A DNA stretch of 60,329 nucleotides from Acidobacteriota bacterium (GTDB lineage: Bacteria; Acidobacteriota; Polarisedimenticolia; J045): positions 1 to 60,329 of the forward strand of contig JAUZRX010000060.1 of NCBI GenBank assembly GCA_030949985.1, in the 5' to 3' direction. This document shows, piece by piece, positions 9,154 through 17,679 of this stretch (position 1 is the first letter of the stretch; each line of letters starts with the position of its first letter). The position numbers and the translations under genes were made by a program. The notes under the pieces were generated by a model, which saw only the letters and a list, made by a program, of their open reading frames with translations, made no database searches and was not told the DNA's origin.

Positions 9154-10010
9154 CCCAGCCTCCACTCCTCCGCGTGCGGGACCTGCGGGTGCGGCTCGGC
9201 CGCCGGGAGATCCTGCGAGGTGTGGACCTGGAACTCCGGCCAGGGGAGCTGGTGGCTCTCGCCGGCCCCAACGGCGCGGGCAAGACCACCCTGCTGCGCG
9301 CCATCGCGGGCCTGCTGCCCCCCTTCGCGGGAGGCGTCACCCTCGCAGGCCGACCGGCAACCGCCCTCCAACGCCGGGAACTGGCCCGCCATCTGGCCTA
9401 CCTGCCCCAGGACAGCGTTTCCGCCTTCTCCCTGAGCGTGGAGCAGACGGTGTTGCTCGGCCGCTACGCCCATGCCGGCGCCCTGCGTGGCTACACCCGG
9501 GAAGACCGGCTGACCGCCGAGAGAGCCATGACCGTCTCGGACGTCGCCCACCTGCGTCACCGACTCGTGGCCACCCTCTCCGGAGGCGAGCGGCGGCGGG
9601 TCTTCCTCGCCCGGGCCATTGCCCAGGCCTCCGGCGTGCTCGTCTTCGACGAGCCCACCTCGGCCCTCGACGTGGGCCACGCCTGCTCGGTGCTCGATCT
9701 ACTGCGGGAACTGGCCGACGCGGGCAAGGCCGTGCTCTTCTCCCTCCACGATCTGGCGCTGGCCGTCCGCGGTCCCGATCGACTGCTGCTGATGGACCAG
9801 GGCGAAATCGTCGACCGCGGCGCACCGGATAAAGTGCTCACAGGCTCCCAGGCTCGCCGGGCTTTCGGCATCGCCCTGGTGGTGACCCGCGACCCTCCGG
9901 GAGTGGTCCCCGCCGGAGGACGAGGCCGCGGAGAGGTACACACCGCCGGGCGCGTCAACGGGGCGGGACATCCGACGCCGCCAGCCGAGGGACGAGCTGG
10001 CTCCGGATGA
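9144..10010 (+). CDS. FecE/BtuD-type ABC transporter ATP-binding protein, orphan
   Basis: The protein has 288 residues. Walker A is GPNGAGKTT (~42-50), the Q-loop is LAYLPQD, the signature is LSGGERRRV (~143-151), Walker B is VLVFDEP and the H-loop Ser-Leu-His-Asp is present. The closest type is the ATPase of iron-siderophore, cobalamin and haem importers (FecCD family). No permease or binding protein gene lies in the window, so the partner must be encoded elsewhere. The C-terminal ~45 residues are Gly/Arg/Pro-rich and resemble read-through rather than a domain. The 3' end overlaps the convergent histidine kinase gene by 56 bp, and the start overlaps the BCCP gene by 10 bp, which suggests coupling to the carboxylase operon. 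Confidence 0.85.
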   Translation: MALTQPPLLRVRDLRVRLGRREILRGVDLELRPGELVALAGPNGAGKTTLLRAIAGLLPPFAGGVTLAGRPATALQRRELARHLAYLPQDSVSAFSLSVEQTVLLGRYAHAGALRGYTREDRLTAERAMTVSDVAHLRHRLVATLSGGERRRVFLARAIAQASGVLVFDEPTSALDVGHACSVLDLLRELADAGKAVLFSLHDLALAVRGPDRLLLMDQGEIVDRGAPDKVLTGSQARRAFGIALVVTRDPPGVVPAGGRGRGEVHTAGRVNGAGHPTPPAEGRAGSG

Positions 10011-12105
10011 CCCGATCCAGCTCTTCTCCGGCGATGGGCTTGCACACGTAGTCGTCCATGCCGGCGTCGAGGCAACGCCGGCGGTCCTCTTCGAAAGCGT
10101 GGGCCGTCATGGCCACGATCGGCAGGCGCTGCCCTGGCTGTTCCCCGGCCCGGATGCGTCGGGTCAGCTCGATGCCGTCCATCTCGGGCATCTGCACGTC
10201 ACTGAGCAGAAGATCGAAATCGCCGGAACGCAGCGCGGCCAGCGCTTCGAAGCCGTTTTCCGCGGTGACCACCTGGTAGCCCAACTCTTCGAGGATTCTG
10301 ACCGCCACCATCCGGTTGACCGGGTTGTCCTCGGCCAGCAGGATCCGCACCTGGCCTCCGGACCGGACCGCCGGGGCGGCGTTCGGCGACGTGCGGCGCT
10401 GGGGACCTCCCACCGGCGAGAAGACCGCCCCCTCGAAGGTGCAGGCCACCGCCTGGAGGAGCCAGGAGGGCTTGACCGGCAGTGAGAGACTGTTGCCAAA
10501 GCCCATCCGGCGGAAGCTTTCGGCGTCGCCGCGGGATCCCATGGGGCGAATCAACAGCGCTGGAATCCCGGCGGGCACACCGGCGCCCACGGCATCGGCG
10601 ACCAGCGTGTGAAATTCTTCCATCGCTCCCCGCGCCACGACCACCATCAAACCGATGGACGCATCCTGCGCCTGGACAGCGGCGGCCACACCCCCGGGGT
10701 CCGCGGCCACCAGCACCCGCAGGCCGGCATCCCGGAGCTGTCGAGAAAGAACGCGGCGGCTCTCGCCGTCCCCCTCGACCAGCAGCACGCCGATCCCCTC
10801 CATCGACGGGGGCAGCAGATCGGTCAGCCGAGCATCACCCTGCTGGCAACCGAGGACCGCGGTGAACCAGAACGTCGATCCCCGCCCCGGAGTGCTTTCG
10901 ACCCCGATCTTTCCGCCCATCATTTCCACCAGGCGACGCGAAATCGCCAGTCCCAGGCCGCTGCCGCCATGACGCCGCGCCTCGCTGGCATCCACCTGGG
11001 TAAACGCGTCGAAGATGCGCTGCTGGTCCTCGAGCGAGATGCCGATGCCGGTGTCCCGGACCCGCACCTCCAGTTCCAGGCGGGACGCGTCCGTCCGGCG
11101 GCCGCCGACTTCGATGCTGACGGAACCGCGTTCGGTGAACTTGATCCCATTGTTGACTAGGTTGATCAGGATCTGGCGGAAACGACCCGCGTCTCCCACC
11201 ACCGCACGGGGGAGCGTGGGATCGATGTAGCAGGACAGGGTGAGACCCGCCTCACGCGCCCGCTGGGAGAGGATGTCCATCACCTGCTCGACGATCGGAA
11301 CCAGGTCGAAGGGATCGGAACGCAGTTCCATCCGGCCGGCCTCGATCTTGGAGTAGTCGAGAATGTCGTCGATCACGTAGGCCAGGGACCGGGCGCAGGT
11401 CCTGGTCGTCATCGCGTACTCGAGTTGCTCGGCGTCCAGCTGCGTACGCAGGAGGAGATCGGTCATGCCCATGATGCCCCCGAGGGGCGTTCGAATCTCG
11501 TGGCTGACATTGGCCAGGAAAAGCCGACGGGCCTCGTTGCTTCGGATGGCGATCTCACGGCTTTGGATCAGGTCGACGGTGGACAGGTAACGCTTGTAGG
11601 TGGCGACACCGATATAGACGCCGTAGACGATGAGCATGATCGCCGTCATCGTCGCCGACCAGGTTCCGACCCAGAACATCACGCCGACTCCGGACGCCAT
11701 CATGGGAACGCCGTAGAAGCCGATCGAGTACGGATCGAAATAGAGCGACTGGCAGGCACCGGAGATCATTCCCACCAGGACGAAGACGAGGATCGAGCGG
11801 GGCTCCGGGGCGACCGTGGCCATCGACGTGGCCAGCCCCACCGACCAGATCAGGCCCGTCCCAAGCACCAGAACCCGCGCCATCGGCAGTTTTTCGAGGG
11901 GAAAGGGGCGCGGCGCGAGCGTCATCCACAAGTAGCGGCCGGCGCTCAGAACAGCGAGGGCGACGGTCCACCACACCAGGCCCGGGGGATCCTCCCACCA
12001 GAGCAGAAGGCTCACCAGGCCCGCCACGCCGACCTGGGTCAACGTCGCCCCCCGGCTCTGATCGATCAGATCGTCGGCCAGGTGTTGAGCCACCAATCGA
12101 TGCAC
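9955..12105 (-). CDS. Membrane-bound hybrid sensor histidine kinase with two receiver domains
   Basis: The protein has 716 residues. About six N-terminal TM segments (residues ~20-185, MASE-like, no extracellular sensor domain) precede the dimerisation/phosphoacceptor motif NVSHEIRTPLGGIMGM (His ~205). The catalytic domain has the N-box ILINLVNNGIKFTE, DTGIGIS and GGSGLGLAISRRLVEMMGG. The first receiver-like domain (~455-565) has VVVARG where the phosphoacceptor Asp should be and is degenerate. The second (~585-705) is intact: LLAEDNPVNRMV, LLLSDVQMPEMDG and CKP. The start is GTG with SD GGGAGCAGGT. A membrane-integrated signal probably controls phosphorelay to the terminal receiver; no output partner is adjacent. 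Confidence 0.92.
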   Translation of the reverse strand: MHRLVAQHLADDLIDQSRGATLTQVGVAGLVSLLLWWEDPPGLVWWTVALAVLSAGRYLWMTLAPRPFPLEKLPMARVLVLGTGLIWSVGLATSMATVAPEPRSILVFVLVGMISGACQSLYFDPYSIGFYGVPMMASGVGVMFWVGTWSATMTAIMLIVYGVYIGVATYKRYLSTVDLIQSREIAIRSNEARRLFLANVSHEIRTPLGGIMGMTDLLLRTQLDAEQLEYAMTTRTCARSLAYVIDDILDYSKIEAGRMELRSDPFDLVPIVEQVMDILSQRAREAGLTLSCYIDPTLPRAVVGDAGRFRQILINLVNNGIKFTERGSVSIEVGGRRTDASRLELEVRVRDTGIGISLEDQQRIFDAFTQVDASEARRHGGSGLGLAISRRLVEMMGGKIGVESTPGRGSTFWFTAVLGCQQGDARLTDLLPPSMEGIGVLLVEGDGESRRVLSRQLRDAGLRVLVAADPGGVAAAVQAQDASIGLMVVVARGAMEEFHTLVADAVGAGVPAGIPALLIRPMGSRGDAESFRRMGFGNSLSLPVKPSWLLQAVACTFEGAVFSPVGGPQRRTSPNAAPAVRSGGQVRILLAEDNPVNRMVAVRILEELGYQVVTAENGFEALAALRSGDFDLLLSDVQMPEMDGIELTRRIRAGEQPGQRLPIVAMTAHAFEEDRRRCLDAGMDDYVCKPIAGEELDRVIRSQLVPRLAASDVPPR

Positions 12106-12305
12106 ACCTGCTCCCTGCTGGACGGACCTCCCTCGAACGCAATGTCATTCCCCACCGACTCCAGGTCAATCACCCCCGGCGCAACCTCGGCACAGCCCCC
12201 CCGGAAGCAGCGCGGGCCCATGGCCCGGGCTCCGAACGACCGCGGAGGCGAACCGTAGGCACGGGCAGGCACCCGGTGGCCCGCCGGGCAGAGCCCCGGG
12301 GAGGT

Positions 12306-12836
12306 CTACGGAGCCGGCGGGCAGGCGGGGCGACCCCCTGCCGAAGTCCCTTCGATGGCGGCCAGCATCCGCTCCTCGTCTTCCGCCACCCGGCGCATGG
12401 TGCTGCCGACCACGCCGGTGAACATCCGGCTGAGCAGGGGGATGTTCATCCGGGCCAGGTAGACCCGGCCGGCCTCGTCCTCGAGCACCCCCCACGAGCA
12501 GGGCATGATTCCGATCATCTCCGGACGCTGGCCCACCACCTCGGAAGCGTGGCTCGGATTGCAGAGGAAGAAAATGCGCGCCTTGCGAATGCCCTGCACA
12601 CCAAAGCCCTTCTTCTGGAGTTTTTCGAGGAAATCCAGCTCCGGCATGGGAAAACTCCACCCGGGCACTGCGCCGACAGCCTTGCGGATCGCCTCGAGGG
12701 TGCCTTCGAAATCGAGGGCGGAACGGCGAAGCTGAACCATCTTCCTGCGCATCAGAGCAACGAAGACGACGCCGGCGAGGATCATGCCGACAAGCGAACC
12801 GGCCACCAGGCCCACGACGAGGCTCATCGGGTTCAT
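12306..12836 (-). CDS. DUF302-type membrane-anchored protein
   Basis: The product has 176 residues. MNPMSLVVGLVAGSLVGMIL and onward forms an N-terminal TM anchor, then a soluble domain with GWSFPMPELDFLEKLQKKGF, ARIFFLCNPSHASEV, MPCSWGVLEDEAGRVY and ARMNI, the pattern of the DUF302 fold. The function of DUF302 is not established; some members bind small ligands or metals near redox and stress genes. ATG 12836 is supported by AAGGAGAT 5 nt upstream, so a longer upstream frame is rejected. It follows the small membrane protein gene by 73 bp on the same strand and probably belongs to the TldD/PmbA-like operon. Confidence 0.75.
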   Translation of the reverse strand: MNPMSLVVGLVAGSLVGMILAGVVFVALMRRKMVQLRRSALDFEGTLEAIRKAVGAVPGWSFPMPELDFLEKLQKKGFGVQGIRKARIFFLCNPSHASEVVGQRPEMIGIMPCSWGVLEDEAGRVYLARMNIPLLSRMFTGVVGSTMRRVAEDEERMLAAIEGTSAGGRPACPPAP

Positions 12837-12909
12837 CGCGTATCTCCTTGGAAACCCGGGGCGGACGTCCCGTCCCTTCCCTTCCAAGGATGCGAAACAG
12901 CCGCTCAGG

Positions 12910-13149
12910 TCACGGAGCGGAATCGTCTTCGCCGGAGAGCAGCGCATCGACCTCCGCCGCATGCCGGCCGGTGGCCGCCTGCATGGCGCCGAGGCCCGGC
13001 AGTTCGCCGGGGCCGGCCACTTCCCGAGCCGCCTGCTCGTTCTCCTCGAGCACTGGAAGAACCTCGGCCGCGTCGCGGGCACTCAGGTAGAGCACCACCG
13101 CCAGGGCGATGAGCAGGACCAGGATGGCGATACCGCCGCCCTTTTTCAT
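12910..13149 (-). CDS. Small single-pass membrane or exported protein
   Basis: The product has 79 residues: MKKGGGIAILVLLIALAVVL is a signal anchor, followed by an Ala/Glu-rich tail (VLPVLEENEQAAREVAGPGE) of no recognised family. Its ATG overlaps the TGA of the PmbA-like gene (ATGA at 13149-13146), so translation is coupled. GGGGAAG lies just upstream. It may be a membrane partner of the neighbouring peptidase-like pair; that is inferred from position only. Confidence 0.65.
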   Translation of the reverse strand: MKKGGGIAILVLLIALAVVLYLSARDAAEVLPVLEENEQAAREVAGPGELPGLGAMQAATGRHAAEVDALLSGEDDSAP

Positions 13150-14246
13150 GGTCTTCCCCTTTCTCCCTCCAATCTGGTGTCCCTCGGGCCGATCGTCACC
13201 TGCCCCAGGCGCAGCAGCGGAATCTCCACCGGAACCCCGGCACCGTCCATCACCGCCGGTCCCCGAAAACCCTCGACGCTCTCCAGCCACCTCCCGACTC
13301 CCTCGAGGGGCAGCGGTCCCCAGCGGAAGCGAGGCTGCCCTTCCGAGTCGGCCCAGAAGCCCGCCCCGACGACGAAGGCTCCCACGGCGTGGAGGCGGGT
13401 AACCCACCAGCCTTCCGGCGAGGCCGTCGATGCCTGCGCCACCGACAGGCGCAACCGCTTCCACCCGGGCCGCGGCGGCAGCCTCCAGCTCTCCCGCACC
13501 ATCTGTCCGGGTCCCCGCGGCAGATGGACCAGCACCCCACCGGCCACCACGGATGCGGGAGCACTCCCCGGGGCGACCACCTCCACGCCGGTCGCCGCCA
13601 CCCTCTCACCGATCACACCCCCAAGCAGCCAGCGCCCGGACGCCATGCGGAGCAGATCGGCTCCGGCGAAGACGTCGAGCCAGACGGCATCCCCCGCCCG
13701 GGGTGCCCGGCCGCGGGGAAGCGACCAGCTCTTCGCCTCGCGGGCCACTACCTGCAGCCAGCCCTCCGGCCACCGGTCTTCCTCGAGGAGAACCGTTCGG
13801 GACCAGGGAGCGAATCCTCCCCGGGGAGAGCCGAGCTGCGCCCGGGCCACGACGATCTCCTGTACGCAGGGTGGACCCCCGCCACCAGTCTCCACGACCC
13901 GAGCCCGGTCCAGTTCCACCACCACCCGGGCGACGGACGCGGGCAGCGCGTCACGCAGCTCCCGCCACAAATCCGTGAGTTCTTCCCGTCGGCAGGGCGC
14001 GGGTCCATCACCCGCCTGCCGGAATGCCGGCAGAGGACGGGTGGGGTCGCCCAGGTCCCCCCTTTCGAGACCTTCACCACACTCGAAGCGCTCACCGTCG
14101 GTGAGTCCGTGAAACAAACAAGAGCTTTTCTTTCCTTTTTCTTTCAAGCCCTGATCACTGCCTGGGTCACGGCCAAGGGGCGGAACACCTTGACCAAGGC
14201 CTTTGTCTCGCCCCTCATCACGCCTCTTGTCAAAGCCTCTAGCCAT
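13146..14246 (-). CDS. PmbA-like partner protein (diverged TldD/PmbA family)
   Basis: The product is 366 residues from ATG 14246; the exact start is unsure because no SD is visible and the first ~55 residues are low-complexity and charged. The C-terminal third contains GWWVTRLHAVGAFVVGAGFW, ADSEGQPRFRWGPLPLEG and PLLRLGQVTIGP. These correspond to the end of the PmbA fold, where family members read GxFSxGxxGFxIENG ... P ... ltIaG. PmbA/TldE proteins lack the metal motif and dimerise with TldD to process small peptides. Here the immediately upstream gene carries the HExxH. The resemblance is weak and was judged by eye. The two genes are separated by 14 bp. Confidence 0.5.
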   Translation of the reverse strand: MARGFDKRRDEGRDKGLGQGVPPLGRDPGSDQGLKEKGKKSSCLFHGLTDGERFECGEGLERGDLGDPTRPLPAFRQAGDGPAPCRREELTDLWRELRDALPASVARVVVELDRARVVETGGGGPPCVQEIVVARAQLGSPRGGFAPWSRTVLLEEDRWPEGWLQVVAREAKSWSLPRGRAPRAGDAVWLDVFAGADLLRMASGRWLLGGVIGERVAATGVEVVAPGSAPASVVAGGVLVHLPRGPGQMVRESWRLPPRPGWKRLRLSVAQASTASPEGWWVTRLHAVGAFVVGAGFWADSEGQPRFRWGPLPLEGVGRWLESVEGFRGPAVMDGAGVPVEIPLLRLGQVTIGPRDTRLEGERGRP

Positions 14247-14260
14247 TGAAAACGGCGGGT

Positions 14261-15415
14261 TTATGCCCGATTTCGCAGGTAACGGCGGAGCGGCTCGAGT
14301 ACAAGCGTCGGCGCGCCGACCATGACTGGAAGCGTCAACCCTTGTCGCGAACAGGCGGCCATTTGCTGACTGTCGCGGGTGCCACCCCGGCATACTCGCG
14401 CCCTTCTCCATGCCTGTTCAGGTGTGCACATGAGCAGCACATCCTCTCCCGTCGAAGTCTTGCCGGCGAGGAGGATCTCGCCGGAGAGAGGATCGAAGCG
14501 CCCCGCGTCGATCGCCCGGATCCACAGGGCACCGTCGGCCGGAGGATCCATCCGCGGAACGCTTGGATCCCATTCGAGCCGGGTACACGAGAGCAAGGGC
14601 TGGGGGGACTGGCGCACCGACGCGCTGCGCCAGCGCCCGGGCTCCACACTGGAGGCGGAGCCATGGGCATCCCAGAGCACCGCCCGGCGAGCGGGGCAGC
14701 CGCGATCATCGACGCGGAAGCCCGCCGGCCAGGGGGCGGCGCCGGGGTCGTCCACGATACGTAAGCCAGCGGCGTTCGGCGCCCGGATGGCGGCGGACTC
14801 CATCGCCGCGTGGGCCATCTCGTGGACCCACCAACCGGCGGCCTCCGGTTCGAGAACCACGGGGCCTTCGCTCCAACCACTGGGGACCGGCGACCCGGTC
14901 ACCGGGGGCGCGGCGTCCATATCTTCGACGGCCTGGGCCAGGATGTCGGCATCGGGAGCCTGCCGGACGTCCTCGACCAGCCAGTCTCTGCGCCGCCCCC
15001 CACCATCGAGGGTGAAGAGCAGGCCCTGCTCCCAGCTCGACGCCGCGCCGGAGTCGGGACTCCACCAGCAGCGCAGCCGCCCCCAGACCCGAAAGGCCAA
15101 GCGCTCGCTGACCTTCGCGGCCTCGGCAGCCAGGGCCCGTACCGCCTCCTCCACCCGGTGGCCGCTTTCGGCCAGATCCTCTCCCACGGTGAACTCCCAT
15201 CGGGCAGCGGTCCCGGCCTGGCTCGACGCCACCTCCCGCCGCCATCCCCCATCGGCGCGCAGGCTTCCAGCCTCGACCACCGAACCCTGGCCGGCGAGCG
15301 TGGCCCGCCACTCCCAGAGGGCCAGGCCGGAACCCCCGACCCCGGACGCACCGCCCTCCACCCGGCAGCGGTGCCGAAACTCCCGTTCGAGGCGCCTGAG
15401 CATCTCCGGGTCCAT
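14261..15415 (-). CDS. TldD-like metallopeptidase, diverged
   Basis: The product has 384 residues. The key segment is GWWVHEMAHAAMES (~190-203), an HExxH zinc site where canonical TldD has HExxxH. Downstream GLRIVDDPGAAPWPAGFRVD and DDRGCPARRAVLWD match the TldD pattern 'DDP ... G ... DDEG ... L.  G', and WIRAIDAGRFDPLSGEILLA resembles the late 'GG.vdp.tG.F' element. TldD/PmbA heterodimers cleave unfolded or modified peptides in the cytoplasm; no signal peptide is present here. This is the first gene of a minus-strand group with the PmbA-like gene, a small membrane protein and a DUF302 protein. The family call is moderate because overall similarity is low. Confidence 0.55.
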   Translation of the reverse strand: MDPEMLRRLEREFRHRCRVEGGASGVGGSGLALWEWRATLAGQGSVVEAGSLRADGGWRREVASSQAGTAARWEFTVGEDLAESGHRVEEAVRALAAEAAKVSERLAFRVWGRLRCWWSPDSGAASSWEQGLLFTLDGGGRRRDWLVEDVRQAPDADILAQAVEDMDAAPPVTGSPVPSGWSEGPVVLEPEAAGWWVHEMAHAAMESAAIRAPNAAGLRIVDDPGAAPWPAGFRVDDRGCPARRAVLWDAHGSASSVEPGRWRSASVRQSPQPLLSCTRLEWDPSVPRMDPPADGALWIRAIDAGRFDPLSGEILLAGKTSTGEDVLLMCTPEQAWRRARVCRGGTRDSQQMAACSRQGLTLPVMVGAPTLVLEPLRRYLRNRA

Positions 15416-15472
15416 AAGGCCCCTCCCTATGCCATCCAGCGGAGGCTAACACCGCCCGGCCCTCCGCGGGAA

Positions 15473-15502
15473 TTGGCCCCTTGCAGGGGCGAAACCTATG
15501 TT
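15473..15502 (+). promoter_or_regulatory. Sigma70-like promoter of the first receiver-TonB gene
   Basis: TTGGCC (15473-15478) and TATGTT (15497-15502) are spaced by 18 bp. The predicted transcription start is near 15509. This places the in-frame ATG at 15498 outside the transcript and favours GTG 15543 as the translation start. Confidence 0.5.
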
Positions 15503-15542
15503 CCTCCCTGGCAGTCCATGCGCTGAAGAGGAGCAGCCATCC

Positions 15543-17612
15543 GTGAAGGTCCGAGTGCTCGTCGTCGACTTCGAACCGCGCTCGCGAGAGGCGACGGTGG
15601 GGATCCTCCGCGAACACGGCTACGACCCTGTGCCGGTGACCTGCCCGGCGGATTGGAGCCGGCGGATCCAGCAGCCCGGGCAGTTGCCGCCGATCGCCCT
15701 GATCGAACCTCTCCTGCCGGGAACCGACGGTTTCCAGGTCTGTCGGGAATTCCGGACCGCCCACGCCGGCCGCCCCTGCCTGACGCTGGTGGGTACCCGG
15801 ATCCTCTTCTCCGAGCGCTATCGCCAGTTGGCCCACCAGGCAGGGGCCGACCTTTTCTACAAGCGCCCGGATCAGAACGGGGAAGCCCTGGCGCGGATCG
15901 CCCGGTGGATCGAGGGCTCCGGCCAGGTGCGGCTGGAGGCCGAGGTCGACACGCGGGAACCGGTCGCCGTCCTGGCCGGCGCCACCGGTCGGCAGAGCGG
16001 CGCCGAGACAGCCGACGGGGAGAGCGTGTTCTCCGAGAAAGCGATCGACCAGGCGCTGCAGGGAGCGTTTCGCGCCCCCTCGGAACCCGGCCCGCTGCCC
16101 ACGCCGGCCGATCCGCCCGCAGGAGCCGGGAACCCTGCCCCCGCGGAGGAAGACCTCGACGAGGTTCTCTCCCGGGCCCTTGGAACCCCCCAGACAAGCC
16201 CCGGCGACACCCCCCCGCCGGCAGAAGACATGGACGCCGACGCCGCCCTCGACGCCCTTTTCACCGGCGATACCAAGCCCCGCCCCAAAGCACCTCTCCA
16301 GGGCATGGACCAGGGAACGGCCGAACTCCTCTCCACTCTCGAGGAACTCGAGGCCTCCGTACCCCAAAGCCCCGACGAGCCGACGTACACGGGAGAATGG
16401 GGCTGGACCGGTGGGAGCGGCCCACGGGAGGTGGAGACGTCGATTCCCCTCTCACCACCACCTCCCCCCGAAGAGGAAGCCTCGCTCGACGCCATCTTCT
16501 CGAACCTTCCCAGTCCCATCGCCGAGCCCGTCGAGCCGGTGACCACCTCCACCACGGGAATCACCGGCTCCGGCGGCGAGAAGGCCGTCCCCACCACCGG
16601 CAAGGCAAGATCCGCAGCCACGCCGCAGCCACGGCTGACGCCGCATCCCGCCTCGTCACCGCGCCGCTTGCCGCTGGCCGTCCTGCTGGCCATCGGCGCG
16701 CTGCTGGCGGTGGTCGCCCTCGGTACCTGGACGCTGCGCTCGGCGCATCAGGCCGCATCCGCCGCGGCTCCTGCCGAAGCGGATCCCGTCGCGGTGCTGC
16801 CTCCGGCACCGACTGCCGGGGACCAGCAACCCACCGCCCCGATCGGGACCCCGGCCGACCGCCCCGAAGCCCACAATACGGAACCGGCGGATCCGGTCGC
16901 CGCCGAGGCCCCCGAGCCGCCTCCCGTACGGACCGCCCCCGCATCCCCGGCCGGGGCCCGGCCGCCACGACCCGAACCCGCCCTGGCGAAGGTTCCTCCC
17001 GCGCCGGCAGCCGCACCGGCAACCCGGACGATTCCCCAAGCCGCCATTCCCCGCCGTTCGCCCGCCCCGGCTCCCGCCGCACCGGCGACGCTCCCGGTCG
17101 AGCCCCTCGAGACCGCTCCTCTCCCGGCGCCCGTGGAGGAGGCGAGCGCCCCCTTGGCGGAAGAGGCCGCCCCGGCGCTGGAGGCGATGGTCCCCGACGC
17201 CGATCCCGTGCTCACGGAACTCGCGCTGGAACCGGATCCCGGGGCCCCTGAGGAAGTTCTGACCGACTCCGAGCTGGCGGCCGAGCAGGCCCCACCACCA
17301 CGGATGGCGCCACTGATCCCGGGAATCGGCGGCGTCAGCATGCCGGAGGTGATCCCGGAGACCCGTATCGAACCGATTTACCCCGATGCCGCACGCAGGC
17401 TGGGCCTGTCGGGCAAGGTCATCCTCCAGGTCGTCATCAGGCGGGACGGCAGCGTCGGGGACATCCAGGTGCTCAGGGAACCCCCCGGCGGCCACGGCTT
17501 CGGGGAGGCCGCGAAGGTCGCCGTCAGCCAGTGGCGCTACCACCCGGCCATGCGCGTCGGGCGCCCGGTGGATGCCCAGATCACCGTGACGATCCAGTTC
17601 AACCGCAACTGA
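15543..17612 (+). CDS. Receiver domain - TM - TonB C-terminal domain fusion, copy 1
   Basis: The product has 689 residues. Residues ~1-120 form a response-regulator receiver fold: VRVLVVDFEPRSR, then IALIEPLLPGTDGFQ with Glu55 in the phosphoacceptor position, and GADLFYKRP retaining the conserved Lys. A long Pro/Ala/Glu-rich linker contains GMDQGTAELLSTLEELE (~253-269). One TM segment (LPLAVLLAIGALLAVVALG, ~375-395) precedes a second Pro/Ala-rich spacer. A TonB C-terminal domain follows (~600-689): IEPIYPDAARRLGLSGKVIL, VVIRRDGSVGDIQV and AVSQWRYHPAM. The topology is cytoplasmic receiver, periplasmic TonB. GTG 15543 is chosen because the promoter leaves no leader for ATG 15498 and GAGGAG lies ~8 nt before it. 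Pairing TonB with a receiver is unusual; the role is probably regulated energy transduction or envelope tethering. Confidence 0.88.
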   Translation: MKVRVLVVDFEPRSREATVGILREHGYDPVPVTCPADWSRRIQQPGQLPPIALIEPLLPGTDGFQVCREFRTAHAGRPCLTLVGTRILFSERYRQLAHQAGADLFYKRPDQNGEALARIARWIEGSGQVRLEAEVDTREPVAVLAGATGRQSGAETADGESVFSEKAIDQALQGAFRAPSEPGPLPTPADPPAGAGNPAPAEEDLDEVLSRALGTPQTSPGDTPPPAEDMDADAALDALFTGDTKPRPKAPLQGMDQGTAELLSTLEELEASVPQSPDEPTYTGEWGWTGGSGPREVETSIPLSPPPPPEEEASLDAIFSNLPSPIAEPVEPVTTSTTGITGSGGEKAVPTTGKARSAATPQPRLTPHPASSPRRLPLAVLLAIGALLAVVALGTWTLRSAHQAASAAAPAEADPVAVLPPAPTAGDQQPTAPIGTPADRPEAHNTEPADPVAAEAPEPPPVRTAPASPAGARPPRPEPALAKVPPAPAAAPATRTIPQAAIPRRSPAPAPAAPATLPVEPLETAPLPAPVEEASAPLAEEAAPALEAMVPDADPVLTELALEPDPGAPEEVLTDSELAAEQAPPPRMAPLIPGIGGVSMPEVIPETRIEPIYPDAARRLGLSGKVILQVVIRRDGSVGDIQVLREPPGGHGFGEAAKVAVSQWRYHPAMRVGRPVDAQITVTIQFNRN

Positions 17613-17621
17613 TCCCGCTGA

Positions 17622-17650
17622 TTGAAGGGCCCTCGACGGGGACCTATGTT
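17622..17650 (+). promoter_or_regulatory. Sigma70-like promoter of the second receiver-TonB gene
   Basis: TTGAAG (17622-17627) and TATGTT (17645-17650) are spaced by 17 bp. The same -10 hexamer and a CC just before it occur at the first copy's promoter, so the pair was probably duplicated with its control region. The start codon at 17680 is ~23 nt past the expected transcription start. Confidence 0.55.
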
Positions 17651-17679
17651 TGCCGGGTGGGATCCGGGGGCCCGAGTAG

